From: an uncultured Flavobacterium sp. | GTDB taxonomy: Bacteria > Bacteroidota > Bacteroidia > Flavobacteriales > Flavobacteriaceae | Direction of reading: 5' to 3' | DNA length: 64,000 nt | Assembly (NCBI RefSeq): GCF_951805225.1 | Contig: NZ_OX638201.1 | Location: forward strand, 2,418,001-2,482,000 | Shown here: one piece after another, positions 56,376-64,000 of the stretch | How the letters are laid out: each line of letters starts with the position of its first letter | How positions within the stretch are numbered: position 1 is the stretch's first letter | Made by a program: the position numbers and the translations under genes | The notes under the pieces: model-generated | The model's database searches: none | What the model saw: the letters and a program-made list of their open reading frames with translations, nothing else | Told to the model about the DNA's origin: nothing

Positions 56376-58145
56376 TTAAAGTTTTTTAGTGTATCCTCCA
56401 AAATATTTTACTGGCGACCAATCCGGAATTACTGGAGCAATTTCAGGATCAAGTATTTTAAATTCTCTTGCACCGTACACTATTTTTCCATTTACAATTG
56501 TCAGATCCGATTCGATATTTCGAACTTTATCGGCTGAAATCGTAAAATAATCTTCTGATAAAATCGACATATCGGCATACATTCCTTTTATTAATTTTCC
56601 TTTTTCTTTTTCTTCACCCGAAAACCAAGCACTTCCTGAAGAATACAATTGAAGCGCAGTAAATTTATCCAAAACCTGCTCCTTTGGCCAGAACTGCATT
56701 CCTCCTAACGTTTTTCCTGTAATAAGCCAATGCATCGCCATCCATGGATTGTAGGTTGAAATACGTGTAGCATCAGTTCCCATTCCTACCGGAATTCCCA
56801 TTTCGAGCATTTTTTTAATTGGAGGAAGCTGTGTTTTTGGAGCGCCGTACATTTTCTCATACAATTCTCCCTGAAAATACATTCTGAACTGAACTGCAAT
56901 TCCGCCATTAAGCGCTTTTACACGTTCTAATTCCTGAGGCGTAATGGTTTCGGCATGATCAAAAAACCATCGTAAACCATTAAATGGAATTTCTTTATTT
57001 ACTTTTTCAAAAACATTCAGCATTCTGTCAATTGATTCACCATAAGTAGCATGCAATCGAAACGGCCATCTGTTTTTAACAAGCAGACGAATAATGGGTT
57101 CAAGATCTTTTTCCATTTCATCAGAAAGTACAATTCTTGGTTCCAGAAAGTTTTCAAAATCGGCGGCAGAAGCTACGATGTTTTCTCCGGCACCTTCTTC
57201 AGTATAACCGTTGGCAACCAAAAGATTATCGTTTTTATTGATAACCGTTTCGGCAACCCATTTTTCATAATCCTGAAGTTCCTTGCCTTTTTGCTGTGCA
57301 AACAAATAGTAAGAGATTCTAAGGTTTAGTTTTCCCTGTTTCGCCAATTCCATAGAAGTTGCATAATCTGATGGGAAATTTTGAGATCCTCCTGCTGCAT
57401 CAATTACAGAGGTTAATCCAAAACGATTTAATTCTCGATTAAACTGAAGAGAACTGTTGATTCTTTCTTCTGGAGTTAATTTTGTGGTTAATCCCAAAGT
57501 AGTATAAATTGCTTTTGGAGTTTCTTTTGCAAACATTAATCCGGTTAGATTTCCGTTTTTATCCTGTTCCAAAACACTTCCTTCATAATGAGTGTCTTTG
57601 GTATAACCTAAAACTTCGATTCCTTTTTTGTTTAAAAAAGCTTTGCCGTAGAGATACGTTATAAAAACAGGTTTGTCAGGAACTGCAGCATTTATTTCCT
57701 CGATTGTTGGTTGTCTTTTTTCTTCAAAACCATATTCGTTCCAGCCTCCGATAACTTTTATCCAAACGCCCGGCGGAGTTCTTGCTGCTTGTTCTTTAAG
57801 CATTTCCATGGCTCTTTTTAGCGTTTTTACTCCATCCCAACGCAATTCTGAGTTATAATTTAAGCCTTCACGAATAACATGAATATGGCTGTCATTTAAT
57901 CCCGGAACAACGGTTTTACCTTTCGCATCAACAATTTTAGTCGAAGTGGTTTTATAACTTTCTAAAATACTTTTAGAAGTTCCTGTTGCCAGAATAATTC
58001 CGTCTTTTATTGCCAGCGCCTGAACAAATTCGCCAGCTTTTTGCATTGTGGCAATTTTTCCGTTGTAAAGAATCAAATCTGCTTTTTCCTGAGACTGAAC
58101 CAACAGACCAAAGAAGGATAATAGTATTAAAAATATTCGTTTCAT
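56376..58145 (-). CDS. Exported amidohydrolase (Amidohydro_3, YtcJ-like)
   Basis: 589 aa. Signal peptide at 1-18. The metal-binding motif DSHIHV is near residue 87, with later conserved FRLHATYGES (~370), FDHAET (~402) and GMGTDATRIS (~467), which supply the other metal ligands. The C-terminal ADMSILSEDYFTIS is the usual beta-sandwich end. YtcJ-like enzymes hydrolyse N-substituted amides such as formamides. It follows the alpha/beta hydrolase by 35 bases in the same operon. Confidence 0.9.
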   Translation of the reverse strand: MKRIFLILLSFFGLLVQSQEKADLILYNGKIATMQKAGEFVQALAIKDGIILATGTSKSILESYKTTSTKIVDAKGKTVVPGLNDSHIHVIREGLNYNSELRWDGVKTLKRAMEMLKEQAARTPPGVWIKVIGGWNEYGFEEKRQPTIEEINAAVPDKPVFITYLYGKAFLNKKGIEVLGYTKDTHYEGSVLEQDKNGNLTGLMFAKETPKAIYTTLGLTTKLTPEERINSSLQFNRELNRFGLTSVIDAAGGSQNFPSDYATSMELAKQGKLNLRISYYLFAQQKGKELQDYEKWVAETVINKNDNLLVANGYTEEGAGENIVASAADFENFLEPRIVLSDEMEKDLEPIIRLLVKNRWPFRLHATYGESIDRMLNVFEKVNKEIPFNGLRWFFDHAETITPQELERVKALNGGIAVQFRMYFQGELYEKMYGAPKTQLPPIKKMLEMGIPVGMGTDATRISTYNPWMAMHWLITGKTLGGMQFWPKEQVLDKFTALQLYSSGSAWFSGEEKEKGKLIKGMYADMSILSEDYFTISADKVRNIESDLTIVNGKIVYGAREFKILDPEIAPVIPDWSPVKYFGGYTKKL

Positions 58146-58180
58146 TTTTTTAGATTTAATTGATTTGTTTATTTAGAACC

Positions 58181-59200
58181 TTATTTAGCAAGAAAAAAAG
58201 CCAATAAATCTTTCTGAACTTGCGCCGTATTTTCCTGAACCAGCCAATGTCCTGAACCGGCTATTTTAGATTCGGTTACATTTTCAGCAACTAATTTTGA
58301 ATGCTCTTTTAAGAAAGCAGCGGCAAAATATTCTCCGCCCATAGCAAGCAACGGCATCTTTAGTTTTGTTTTTGCCAAAATTAAATTGTCTTTTCCATCC
58401 TGAGGAAATGCTGCAAACCATTTAAAAGTAGATTTTGCGCCATCTTTAACTGCATAAGCTCTAATAAATTCAGCTGTTTCTTCTGGTGTAAAAGGATCTT
58501 TAACATGTCCTACTACAGGCCAGAAGCTTGTTAAAAATTCTTTTTCTTTCCCACTCACAATATCTCCTGAAGCCGGCCATGCAAAAAAACCAAACCACCA
58601 TGCAGAAGCCGAAACTTGTGACCAAACTGGCTCTATACCAGGAAGCAAGGCATCCATTAACGCTACTTTTTTAACTTCACTTCCGTATTGTGCAGCATAT
58701 GCATAAGCCACCATTAGACCAATATCATGTCCTGCCAGATTGATATTATTATATCCTAATTTCTTTACCAGTTCATGAATATCTTTAGCCATATTTTTTT
58801 TATCATAACCTCCTTCTGGTTTATCAGATTCGCCTACACCTCTTAAGTCCGGAGCGATAACCGTAAAATGTTTTGAAAGTTCTGGCAACAGACGATTCCA
58901 CATGTACCAATTTTGTCCAAAACCATGAACGAGTACAAGAGGTTCTCCTTTACCACCAATTACGTAATGAATTTTTACTCCATTTACTTCTGCATAATCA
59001 TGTTTAAAATTCGCAGGCGGATTTGCAGGTGTAGTTTCAGGAGTTTCAGAAGATGCAACAGGTGAAGTTTGTGTTGCAGCAGTTTCTTCTGTTTTTTTAT
59101 TACAGGAAATTAAGGTTATTAGTAAAATACTAACGGTTATGAGCTGGGCTGTTTTACTTTTAAAGTTTAAAAAAGCGGTCTTTAATAATTTCGTTTTCAT
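58181..59200 (-). CDS. Lipoprotein alpha/beta hydrolase (epoxide hydrolase/dehalogenase-like)
   Basis: 339 aa. The lipobox LISC is at ~30-33, followed by a Thr/Pro/Glu-rich linker (36-60) and an alpha/beta hydrolase domain. Oxyanion motif VHGFGQNW (~89), nucleophile Asp in LAGHDIGL (~155), catalytic His in GSGHWLVQ (~316). The Asp nucleophile points to epoxide hydrolase or haloalkane dehalogenase rather than an esterase. First gene of the six-gene minus-strand run. Confidence 0.88.
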   Translation of the reverse strand: MKTKLLKTAFLNFKSKTAQLITVSILLITLISCNKKTEETAATQTSPVASSETPETTPANPPANFKHDYAEVNGVKIHYVIGGKGEPLVLVHGFGQNWYMWNRLLPELSKHFTVIAPDLRGVGESDKPEGGYDKKNMAKDIHELVKKLGYNNINLAGHDIGLMVAYAYAAQYGSEVKKVALMDALLPGIEPVWSQVSASAWWFGFFAWPASGDIVSGKEKEFLTSFWPVVGHVKDPFTPEETAEFIRAYAVKDGAKSTFKWFAAFPQDGKDNLILAKTKLKMPLLAMGGEYFAAAFLKEHSKLVAENVTESKIAGSGHWLVQENTAQVQKDLLAFFLAK

Positions 59201-59846
59201 GATTTTAATTTTAATTAGTTACTAAATAATTGGTTATTATAAATTTTTATGCAGAAAATTTTGCGATCCATTCTCTATAAAGAGTGCAATTTCCTGCCAT
59301 TCAGGCTTATCTGAAACAAAGTAATTTCTTTCCGAAAAAACCTTGTAATCTGTGATAAATCCATTTTTTAATGTTATGCCACGTTATAAACCAAAATGAA
59401 GCCAATTTTTTAAAACATTAAAAATCAATAACTTACAAATGTTTAAAGTTTTAAAACCAACTATATTTCGCTATTTAACGAAAATGCAACAACTTAATAT
59501 CGTTTTTTAATGAAATGTCAGAATGCAATAGGAAGCTTTATTCCGTCATATAATCTGAGAAGTAAATTCTTTCCTAACGTCGGTGATGTTTTATCAGAAG
59601 TGTTGTTAAAATAATCTTTCAGGAAAATCAAGCAGTAAGAATTTTAAGTTCAATTTTATTAATAAACTAAATCTGCTTTCAATAATTTATGCTTCAAAAT
59701 GTAAAAAGGAGCCCATACTCCTATTTCGGTCTCTTATGCATAAAAATTCGGCACTCATGCCTTTTTTTTAATTTAAAATTTTTCATCGTAGTAATTTTAT
59801 GAATAAATAATTACCCCAAAAAGCAATCTAAACAAGAATCTACAAC
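59201..59846. other. Divergent intergenic region
   Basis: Separates the minus-strand catabolic operon from the plus-strand MNIO operon and should hold both promoters. A TAATTTTA box at about 59791-59798 resembles the -7 element for the plus strand. A small hairpin GGCA-CTCA-TGCC (59750-59761) followed by a T-run could be an attenuator. No gene seen. Confidence 0.5.
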
Positions 59847-60821
59847 ATGGAAAATTCAACTAACCTAGAAACACAAACTTGCCCTTATCTGGCGCAACAA
59901 GCTGCTACGGCACCAGCGGTAATACCAGACATTACAACTCCAATTTTAACAACTACGAATCAGCCAACAGTTATTGGTACTTCTAATCTTGGACTTTTAA
60001 ATAATTTTATTGGTACCTGGAACAGTCCCACGGGAGCTAATGCTACGGGTTACAATGTTATGCCATTGCCTCAGGCAGATGTTCCAAGTGGTTATATCAC
60101 TAAAAACTTCCCTTATTTTGAAGAAATTTCTTTTTCGGCTATAGCGGGCGGAGCACCAAATCGCGAGGGCCGATACACACAAACAAGTGGCGTACTCTTT
60201 TATGAACAAAGAGTTTACATTGCTAACAATGCTGATCCAAACGGACAACAACCAATAGAAAACACCTTAATTCACGCCGAAAATGGCTCTTGGCTCTATC
60301 ACGCAATACAACCTCAACTGGAAGGTCCTTATGGTCCAAATACAGTTCCTGACAATACCATTATTCCCACACAAGATCCAACGACTCAATACAACAAACA
60401 AATTTCGGTACCACACGGTGTTTCCATTTTGATGGTTGGAGGACCAGTTGTTACCGGAACAGGCAATCCAATTTTTCCAACCGCCGACAGAACTCAATTA
60501 CCTTTTACAGACCAATCTATTATTGATCCATCAACCTATCTGACACAGCAATTGGATTCCTTAAATGCCAATGGAATTACAGTTACAAACTATTCCAGCA
60601 TTACGGTAAGTACTACTAATCATGGTGGCGGAGTAAACAATATCAATTTTGAAAATTCTTTTGGTAAAGTAATTTCAATGGAAACGACTTGGTATGTTGA
60701 AACTTTGAGTAACGGAACCGTTCAGTTGCAATACATTCAAAATATTGTTTTACAGTTTTTGATTAATGGAGTTCCTACTGAATTTCTGCATATTGACGCC
60801 AATACTTTGCAAAAGGTATAA
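59847..60821 (+). CDS. Nitrobindin-like / haem-binding beta-barrel protein
   Basis: 324 aa without signal peptide. The N-terminal ~45 residues are Thr/Pro-rich. From ~50 the segment LLNNFIGTWNSPTGANATGYNVMP has the GxWxGxG-like opening of nitrobindin-type barrels; strands such as LFYEQRVYI, WLYHAI and SMETTWYVETLSNG follow. Often annotated haem-binding in flavobacteria, but I see no definite haem ligand. First gene of the plus-strand operon, 132 bases before the ferritin-like gene. Confidence 0.7.
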   Translation: MENSTNLETQTCPYLAQQAATAPAVIPDITTPILTTTNQPTVIGTSNLGLLNNFIGTWNSPTGANATGYNVMPLPQADVPSGYITKNFPYFEEISFSAIAGGAPNREGRYTQTSGVLFYEQRVYIANNADPNGQQPIENTLIHAENGSWLYHAIQPQLEGPYGPNTVPDNTIIPTQDPTTQYNKQISVPHGVSILMVGGPVVTGTGNPIFPTADRTQLPFTDQSIIDPSTYLTQQLDSLNANGITVTNYSSITVSTTNHGGGVNNINFENSFGKVISMETTWYVETLSNGTVQLQYIQNIVLQFLINGVPTEFLHIDANTLQKV

Positions 60822-60953
60822 ACATTCGCACAAATCTGAATGCTGAATATGGAATTGGATTAACCGATGACATTGGTAGTTTACAGATACGTATAAAATT
60901 TAAAACAATCAAAGATTACAAATAAACCTATTCCTCCAAAAAAAATTAACTAC

Positions 60954-62474
60954 ATGGAAACAAAAAAACTTTTTAAATTTTCGGATACGGTAACGAAAGA
61001 GAATATCAAGGATGTAATGCAACAAGCAATTGCGCTTGAACTTGCAACTATCCCAACGTATTTATCTACCTATTATTCGATAAACAGAGCACAGGATCAG
61101 GACAAATTGTACGCTAAAATCCACGCTCAGCTTTCTCAAGTCGGCGGACGTACTCCTGAAAAAATTGATGAATTGGCACAAGAACTTAAAGTCGACATAT
61201 TGGTTTATTCCAATAAAGCAGCAGCTTTAATCATGAGTGTTGTGATCGAAGAAATGCTACACCTTGCTCTCGCCTGCAATGTCAAACAAGCTGTTTGTCA
61301 AACTGCACCGGATCTTATGGGAATTGGAAAAATATTAACCTTTCCAACACAATTAGACGGACATATTCCGGAGTTTCAAATTAATGCTGCAAAATTATCA
61401 TTAGATCAATTGACTACTTTTTTGCAGATAGAAAGTCCTGAAGATTTTGTAGATCCTCATAAAGACAAACAATTATTAAATACAATTGAATATCATACTA
61501 TTGGTAAATTGTACGAATTAATTATTAAGTGCGTAGAAAAAGATTTCCCGGGACCATATGATTACAGACCACAATTGCTTCCTCCGGATGATTCAGGAAA
61601 TGCGAGACCATTCTATTCTCAAAATTCCATGAATACTGTGCATTATGACAGAGACCACAATCCTCAGTTTGCCAATCATGATGACAGTGGCGGACTTGTT
61701 GGAGTATATGATGCTAAATCAGCAATTGAAGCTTTACATCGTATTGTTGAACAGGGAGAAGGACAAAGTAGTAAAGACAAACCACAACATATCTTAGAAT
61801 GGGGCGAAAATAAAATGCCTGTACCAATGGAGATTATTGATGGAAAGGCCGTTTTTTGGCCAGGTGATTATGATGATAACGGAAAAGAACTTGCTCACTT
61901 TGCTAAATTTCTGGAAGCCTACAGTTTTGGTGGTTACTATCAGGAAAAGTTTAGTAAGATTCGTGGCTTAGACGATTTCTTTAGCTATTTTGTATATGAT
62001 ACTGATGCAAATCCTAAAACAGCCGATTATGTTGCTTCGGGTAACCAGGCACTGGCATTGTGCTCACAATTGGGTAATGCCGTTTTTGCTTATATTCTTT
62101 TAATGATTGAAGCCTGCTATCACAAAGATGAAAGTACCCAATACGATTTATTCATGTACGGTATTCACAAATCGATGATCTGGCTTTTGAGCGGTGTTGG
62201 AAACCAAATCAATCAGTACACTTATACCAAAGGCAATGCAGCCTACAAAGGTGCTCTGACATTTGAACCTTTTGCATTTGAGCAAAGTTTTCTGAGACCC
62301 AAAGCACAAATTATGAGCTTAGTCGATCAATTGGCTAAAGCAGATCCTGTCAATTGGGGTTGGGCAATAAAAAGCGAAAATTATTTTCCGTCTCTACCAG
62401 ATGTAGGACTAGATCATAGCATTGTAGCCGATATGCCTAAAGTACCAGGTACACCTTATACTCACCAATCTTAA
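60954..62474 (+). CDS. Ferritin-like / VioB-type (iminophenyl-pyruvate dimer synthase domain) protein
   Basis: 506 aa. Residues ~15-230 match the ferritin-like domain of VioB/RebD proteins: IALELATIPTYLSTYYSI (first Glu ligand) and VVIEEMLHLALACN (Glu and His ligands), enough for an iron site. A long C-terminal part (~235-506) is helical with several Trp/His; no known motif recognised. The true VioB reaction is not implied; many members are of unknown function. It precedes the cysteine-rich gene by 10 bases, so is co-transcribed with it and the MNIO oxidase. Confidence 0.85.
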   Translation: METKKLFKFSDTVTKENIKDVMQQAIALELATIPTYLSTYYSINRAQDQDKLYAKIHAQLSQVGGRTPEKIDELAQELKVDILVYSNKAAALIMSVVIEEMLHLALACNVKQAVCQTAPDLMGIGKILTFPTQLDGHIPEFQINAAKLSLDQLTTFLQIESPEDFVDPHKDKQLLNTIEYHTIGKLYELIIKCVEKDFPGPYDYRPQLLPPDDSGNARPFYSQNSMNTVHYDRDHNPQFANHDDSGGLVGVYDAKSAIEALHRIVEQGEGQSSKDKPQHILEWGENKMPVPMEIIDGKAVFWPGDYDDNGKELAHFAKFLEAYSFGGYYQEKFSKIRGLDDFFSYFVYDTDANPKTADYVASGNQALALCSQLGNAVFAYILLMIEACYHKDESTQYDLFMYGIHKSMIWLLSGVGNQINQYTYTKGNAAYKGALTFEPFAFEQSFLRPKAQIMSLVDQLAKADPVNWGWAIKSENYFPSLPDVGLDHSIVADMPKVPGTPYTHQS

Positions 62475-62484
62475 AAAATATATT

Positions 62485-63063
62485 ATGTCAGAATTAGAAA
62501 ATAGAGAGCTTCACGTATGTATGGGGCTTAATTCATGTAAAAACACAGGATATTCAGGAAATAATGATTGTGCTGGAACAGGTGATTGCTCAACGGCAGT
62601 TGGTCATCCTTGCCACACTTTAAACGCTTGCAAAGGACAAGGTGGCTGTGGTATTTTTGGAACTACCGAAGAATTTTGTCATCCTGGTCAAAACGAATGT
62701 CGCTATCAAGGTAGCTGTGGTGTGCCTATTTTAGCTTCTCGTTTCATGGCTCAGGGTCCTAATAAAGGACTTAGCGTTTGGCAATTAGCCAGAATACGTT
62801 TCCAAGAAAAAAGAATAGAAAATGGCGAGGAATATGGCCCTGCTCCACTACCATACGGACCAACTGATGCCTACGTAAACACTCTTCGCGGTACAACAGG
62901 TCAGGATTATTCTTCTTGCGGACAAAGTGGTTCAAGATCTTGTTCTTATATAAATAACCCTGATAAAAGAAAGGCTGCTGCCGATCTAAGAGTTTCAAAA
63001 ATGGAACAGGAAAGTAAGGAAAAACTACCGGAGAATCTTCCAAATTGTAAACCACAAAAGTAA
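62485..63063 (+). CDS. Cysteine-rich protein, candidate MNIO substrate
   Basis: 192 aa. Ten cysteines fall in the first 80 residues (12, 18, 29, 35, 43, 49, 55, 65, 72, 78), arranged as three related units of C-x5/6-C-[KR]-x-x-G, e.g. CMGLNSCKNTG, CHTLNACKGQGGCG, CHPGQNECRYQGSCG. Three further cysteines lie near the C-terminal part (SSCGQSGSRSC; NLPNCK). No signal peptide. The stop shares a base with the start of the DUF692 oxidase (TAATG). MNIO enzymes modify cysteines in partner peptides (methanobactin, 3-thiaglutamate, bufferin-type), so this protein is the likely substrate; it is unusually long for a peptide precursor. Confidence 0.85.
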   Translation: MSELENRELHVCMGLNSCKNTGYSGNNDCAGTGDCSTAVGHPCHTLNACKGQGGCGIFGTTEEFCHPGQNECRYQGSCGVPILASRFMAQGPNKGLSVWQLARIRFQEKRIENGEEYGPAPLPYGPTDAYVNTLRGTTGQDYSSCGQSGSRSCSYINNPDKRKAAADLRVSKMEQESKEKLPENLPNCKPQK

Positions 63064-63977
63064 TGGACTCCAGACTCGGATTACCGAATTTAGGGCTGGG
63101 CTTAGGACTTAGAAGCCAGCATTTTGAGCATATTCTGAAGAATAATCCTGCCGTAGATTGGTTTGAGGTAATTTCTGAGAATTTTATGGACTCGCATGGA
63201 CGTCCAAGATACATCTTACATCAAATAGCAGAACGATATCCCGTGGTCATGCACGGGGTATCGTTGTCTATTGGAAGTACTGATCCGCTAAATTTGGATT
63301 ACCTCAAAAGTTTAAAACAATTGGCAACCGAGGTAAAACCAGCCTGGATTAGCGACCATTTGTGCTGGACAGGAGTTTTAACAACCAATTCGCACGATTT
63401 ACTTCCGCTTCCGCTAAATGACGAATCCTTAAAACACGTTTGTAACCGAATCAATCAGGTGCAGGACTTTTTAGAACGACCGCTGATTATCGAGAATCCA
63501 AGCACTTATGCTGCCTTTAATAATTCTACGCTTCCAGAATGGGAATTTTTACGAATAATGACCGAAGAAACTGGTTGCGGATTACTTCTGGATGTAAACA
63601 ATGTTTATGTGTCTTCTTTCAATAATGATTTTGATCCTGTAGAATATATCAAAGGAATTCCGCATGATAAAATTGTACAAATGCACCTCGCTGGTCATCA
63701 AAATTGTGGCAATTATATTATTGATACGCATGATAGAGAAGTGAATACTCAGGTATGGAAATTGTTTCAAATGGCTTATCAACTGGCAAATGAAGCTTCG
63801 GTTTTATTAGAATGGGATGGTAATATTCCGCCTTTCGATGTGTATCATTCCGAATTACTAAAATCAAAACAATATATGGATGAAACCTTTATTGGAGTTG
63901 AAAATGAAGTCCGGTTTATGGATAAAGAACAGGTTTCAAACCCATTGAATCTTTTTGAAATGAATAAATTTATATAA
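63063..63977 (+). CDS. DUF692 / MNIO family multinuclear iron oxidase
   Basis: 304 aa, full-length TIM barrel. Conserved ligand motifs in order: WFEVISENF (~33-41), MHGVSLSIG (His 64), WISDHLCW (~95-102), IIENPSTY (~141), LLLDVNNVYVSSFN (~170), MHLAGH (~199), IIDTHDREV (~208) and VLLEWDGNIPP (~236). MbnB and TglH, the known members, oxidise cysteine residues of ribosomal peptides using a di- or tri-iron centre. The start overlaps the stop of the cysteine-rich gene, suggesting coupled translation. A recognition partner (often DUF2063-like) may follow at 63987. Confidence 0.93.
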   Translation: MDSRLGLPNLGLGLGLRSQHFEHILKNNPAVDWFEVISENFMDSHGRPRYILHQIAERYPVVMHGVSLSIGSTDPLNLDYLKSLKQLATEVKPAWISDHLCWTGVLTTNSHDLLPLPLNDESLKHVCNRINQVQDFLERPLIIENPSTYAAFNNSTLPEWEFLRIMTEETGCGLLLDVNNVYVSSFNNDFDPVEYIKGIPHDKIVQMHLAGHQNCGNYIIDTHDREVNTQVWKLFQMAYQLANEASVLLEWDGNIPPFDVYHSELLKSKQYMDETFIGVENEVRFMDKEQVSNPLNLFEMNKFI

Positions 63978-63986
63978 GCACAAAAA

Positions 63987-64000
63987 ATGCAGAAAACGGT
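63987..64000 (+). CDS. Start of a possible next gene, cut by window end
   Basis: An ATG nine bases after the MNIO stop opens MQKT... The position fits the partner protein usual for MNIO loci, but nothing can be identified from four codons. Confidence 0.3.

Overview
The window looks like a chromosomal stretch of a Flavobacterium-like bacterium (Bacteroidota). The DNA is AT-rich, promoters resemble TAnnTTTG boxes, and it carries an outer-membrane beta-barrel receptor with a CarboxypepD-like domain, a TPR-containing histidine kinase and many proteins of flavobacterial flavour. No tRNA, rRNA, CRISPR array or complete insertion sequence was seen.

Left edge (1-4718): the 5' part of an NRPS gene (half condensation domain plus adenylation domain with a tyrosine-like code) runs off the window. 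A small set of SDR oxidoreductase, GlcG/HbpS-like protein and AraC regulator follows.

Centre (about 4990-52150): a large hybrid PKS-NRPS locus, almost all on the minus strand, bounded by two nearly identical ~88 bp direct repeats that look like a tRNA 3' end plus terminator. The core runs from a NusG/UpxY-type antiterminator at 48165 down to a type II thioesterase at 15199 (about 33 kb): antiterminator, SbnA-like and SbnB-like enzymes for L-2,3-diaminopropionate, a cyclic-peptide-type ABC exporter, a DUF2306 membrane protein, a KS-AT-DH-ER-KR-ACP polyketide synthase, an NRPS with an acyl-ligase loading domain and two modules, an NRPS with three modules and a terminal condensation domain, and the thioesterase. 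Then come an ECF sigma factor with a probable anti-sigma factor and an outer-membrane receptor. Last is an operon of GH13 amylase, glycogen synthase, ornithine-carbamoyltransferase-like enzyme and Sfp-type PPTase. Adenylation codes read by eye are Gln-like, Gln-like, Thr, Thr, Ser, then Tyr/Phe on the left-edge NRPS. Together with the diaminopropionate pair and the carbamoyltransferase, this suggests an acylated peptide that may contain ureidoalanine (an isostere of glutamine). That is an inference.

Regulation: a two-component system (TPR histidine kinase, small lipoprotein, divergent response regulator) sits upstream. The ATTACGGA/TCCGTAAT half-site forms two 8-3-8 inverted repeats between the regulator and the lipoprotein. 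It also recurs, in identical spacing to a TAnnTTAG box, upstream of both the antiterminator operon and the left-edge NRPS. This proposes one regulon with a second layer of processive antitermination.

Right side (52241-59200): a minus-strand run of six genes: Old Yellow Enzyme, Tat-exported deacetylase-like protein, NTF2-like protein, alginate-export-type porin, amidohydrolase and alpha/beta hydrolase. It resembles a catabolic operon of unknown substrate.

Right edge (59847-64000): a plus-strand operon of a nitrobindin-like protein, a VioB/ferritin-like protein, a cysteine-rich 192-aa protein with three C-x5/6-C repeats, and a DUF692/MNIO iron oxidase whose start overlaps the stop of the cysteine-rich gene. 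It is a strong candidate for a peptide-modification (RiPP-like) system and is cut by the window end.
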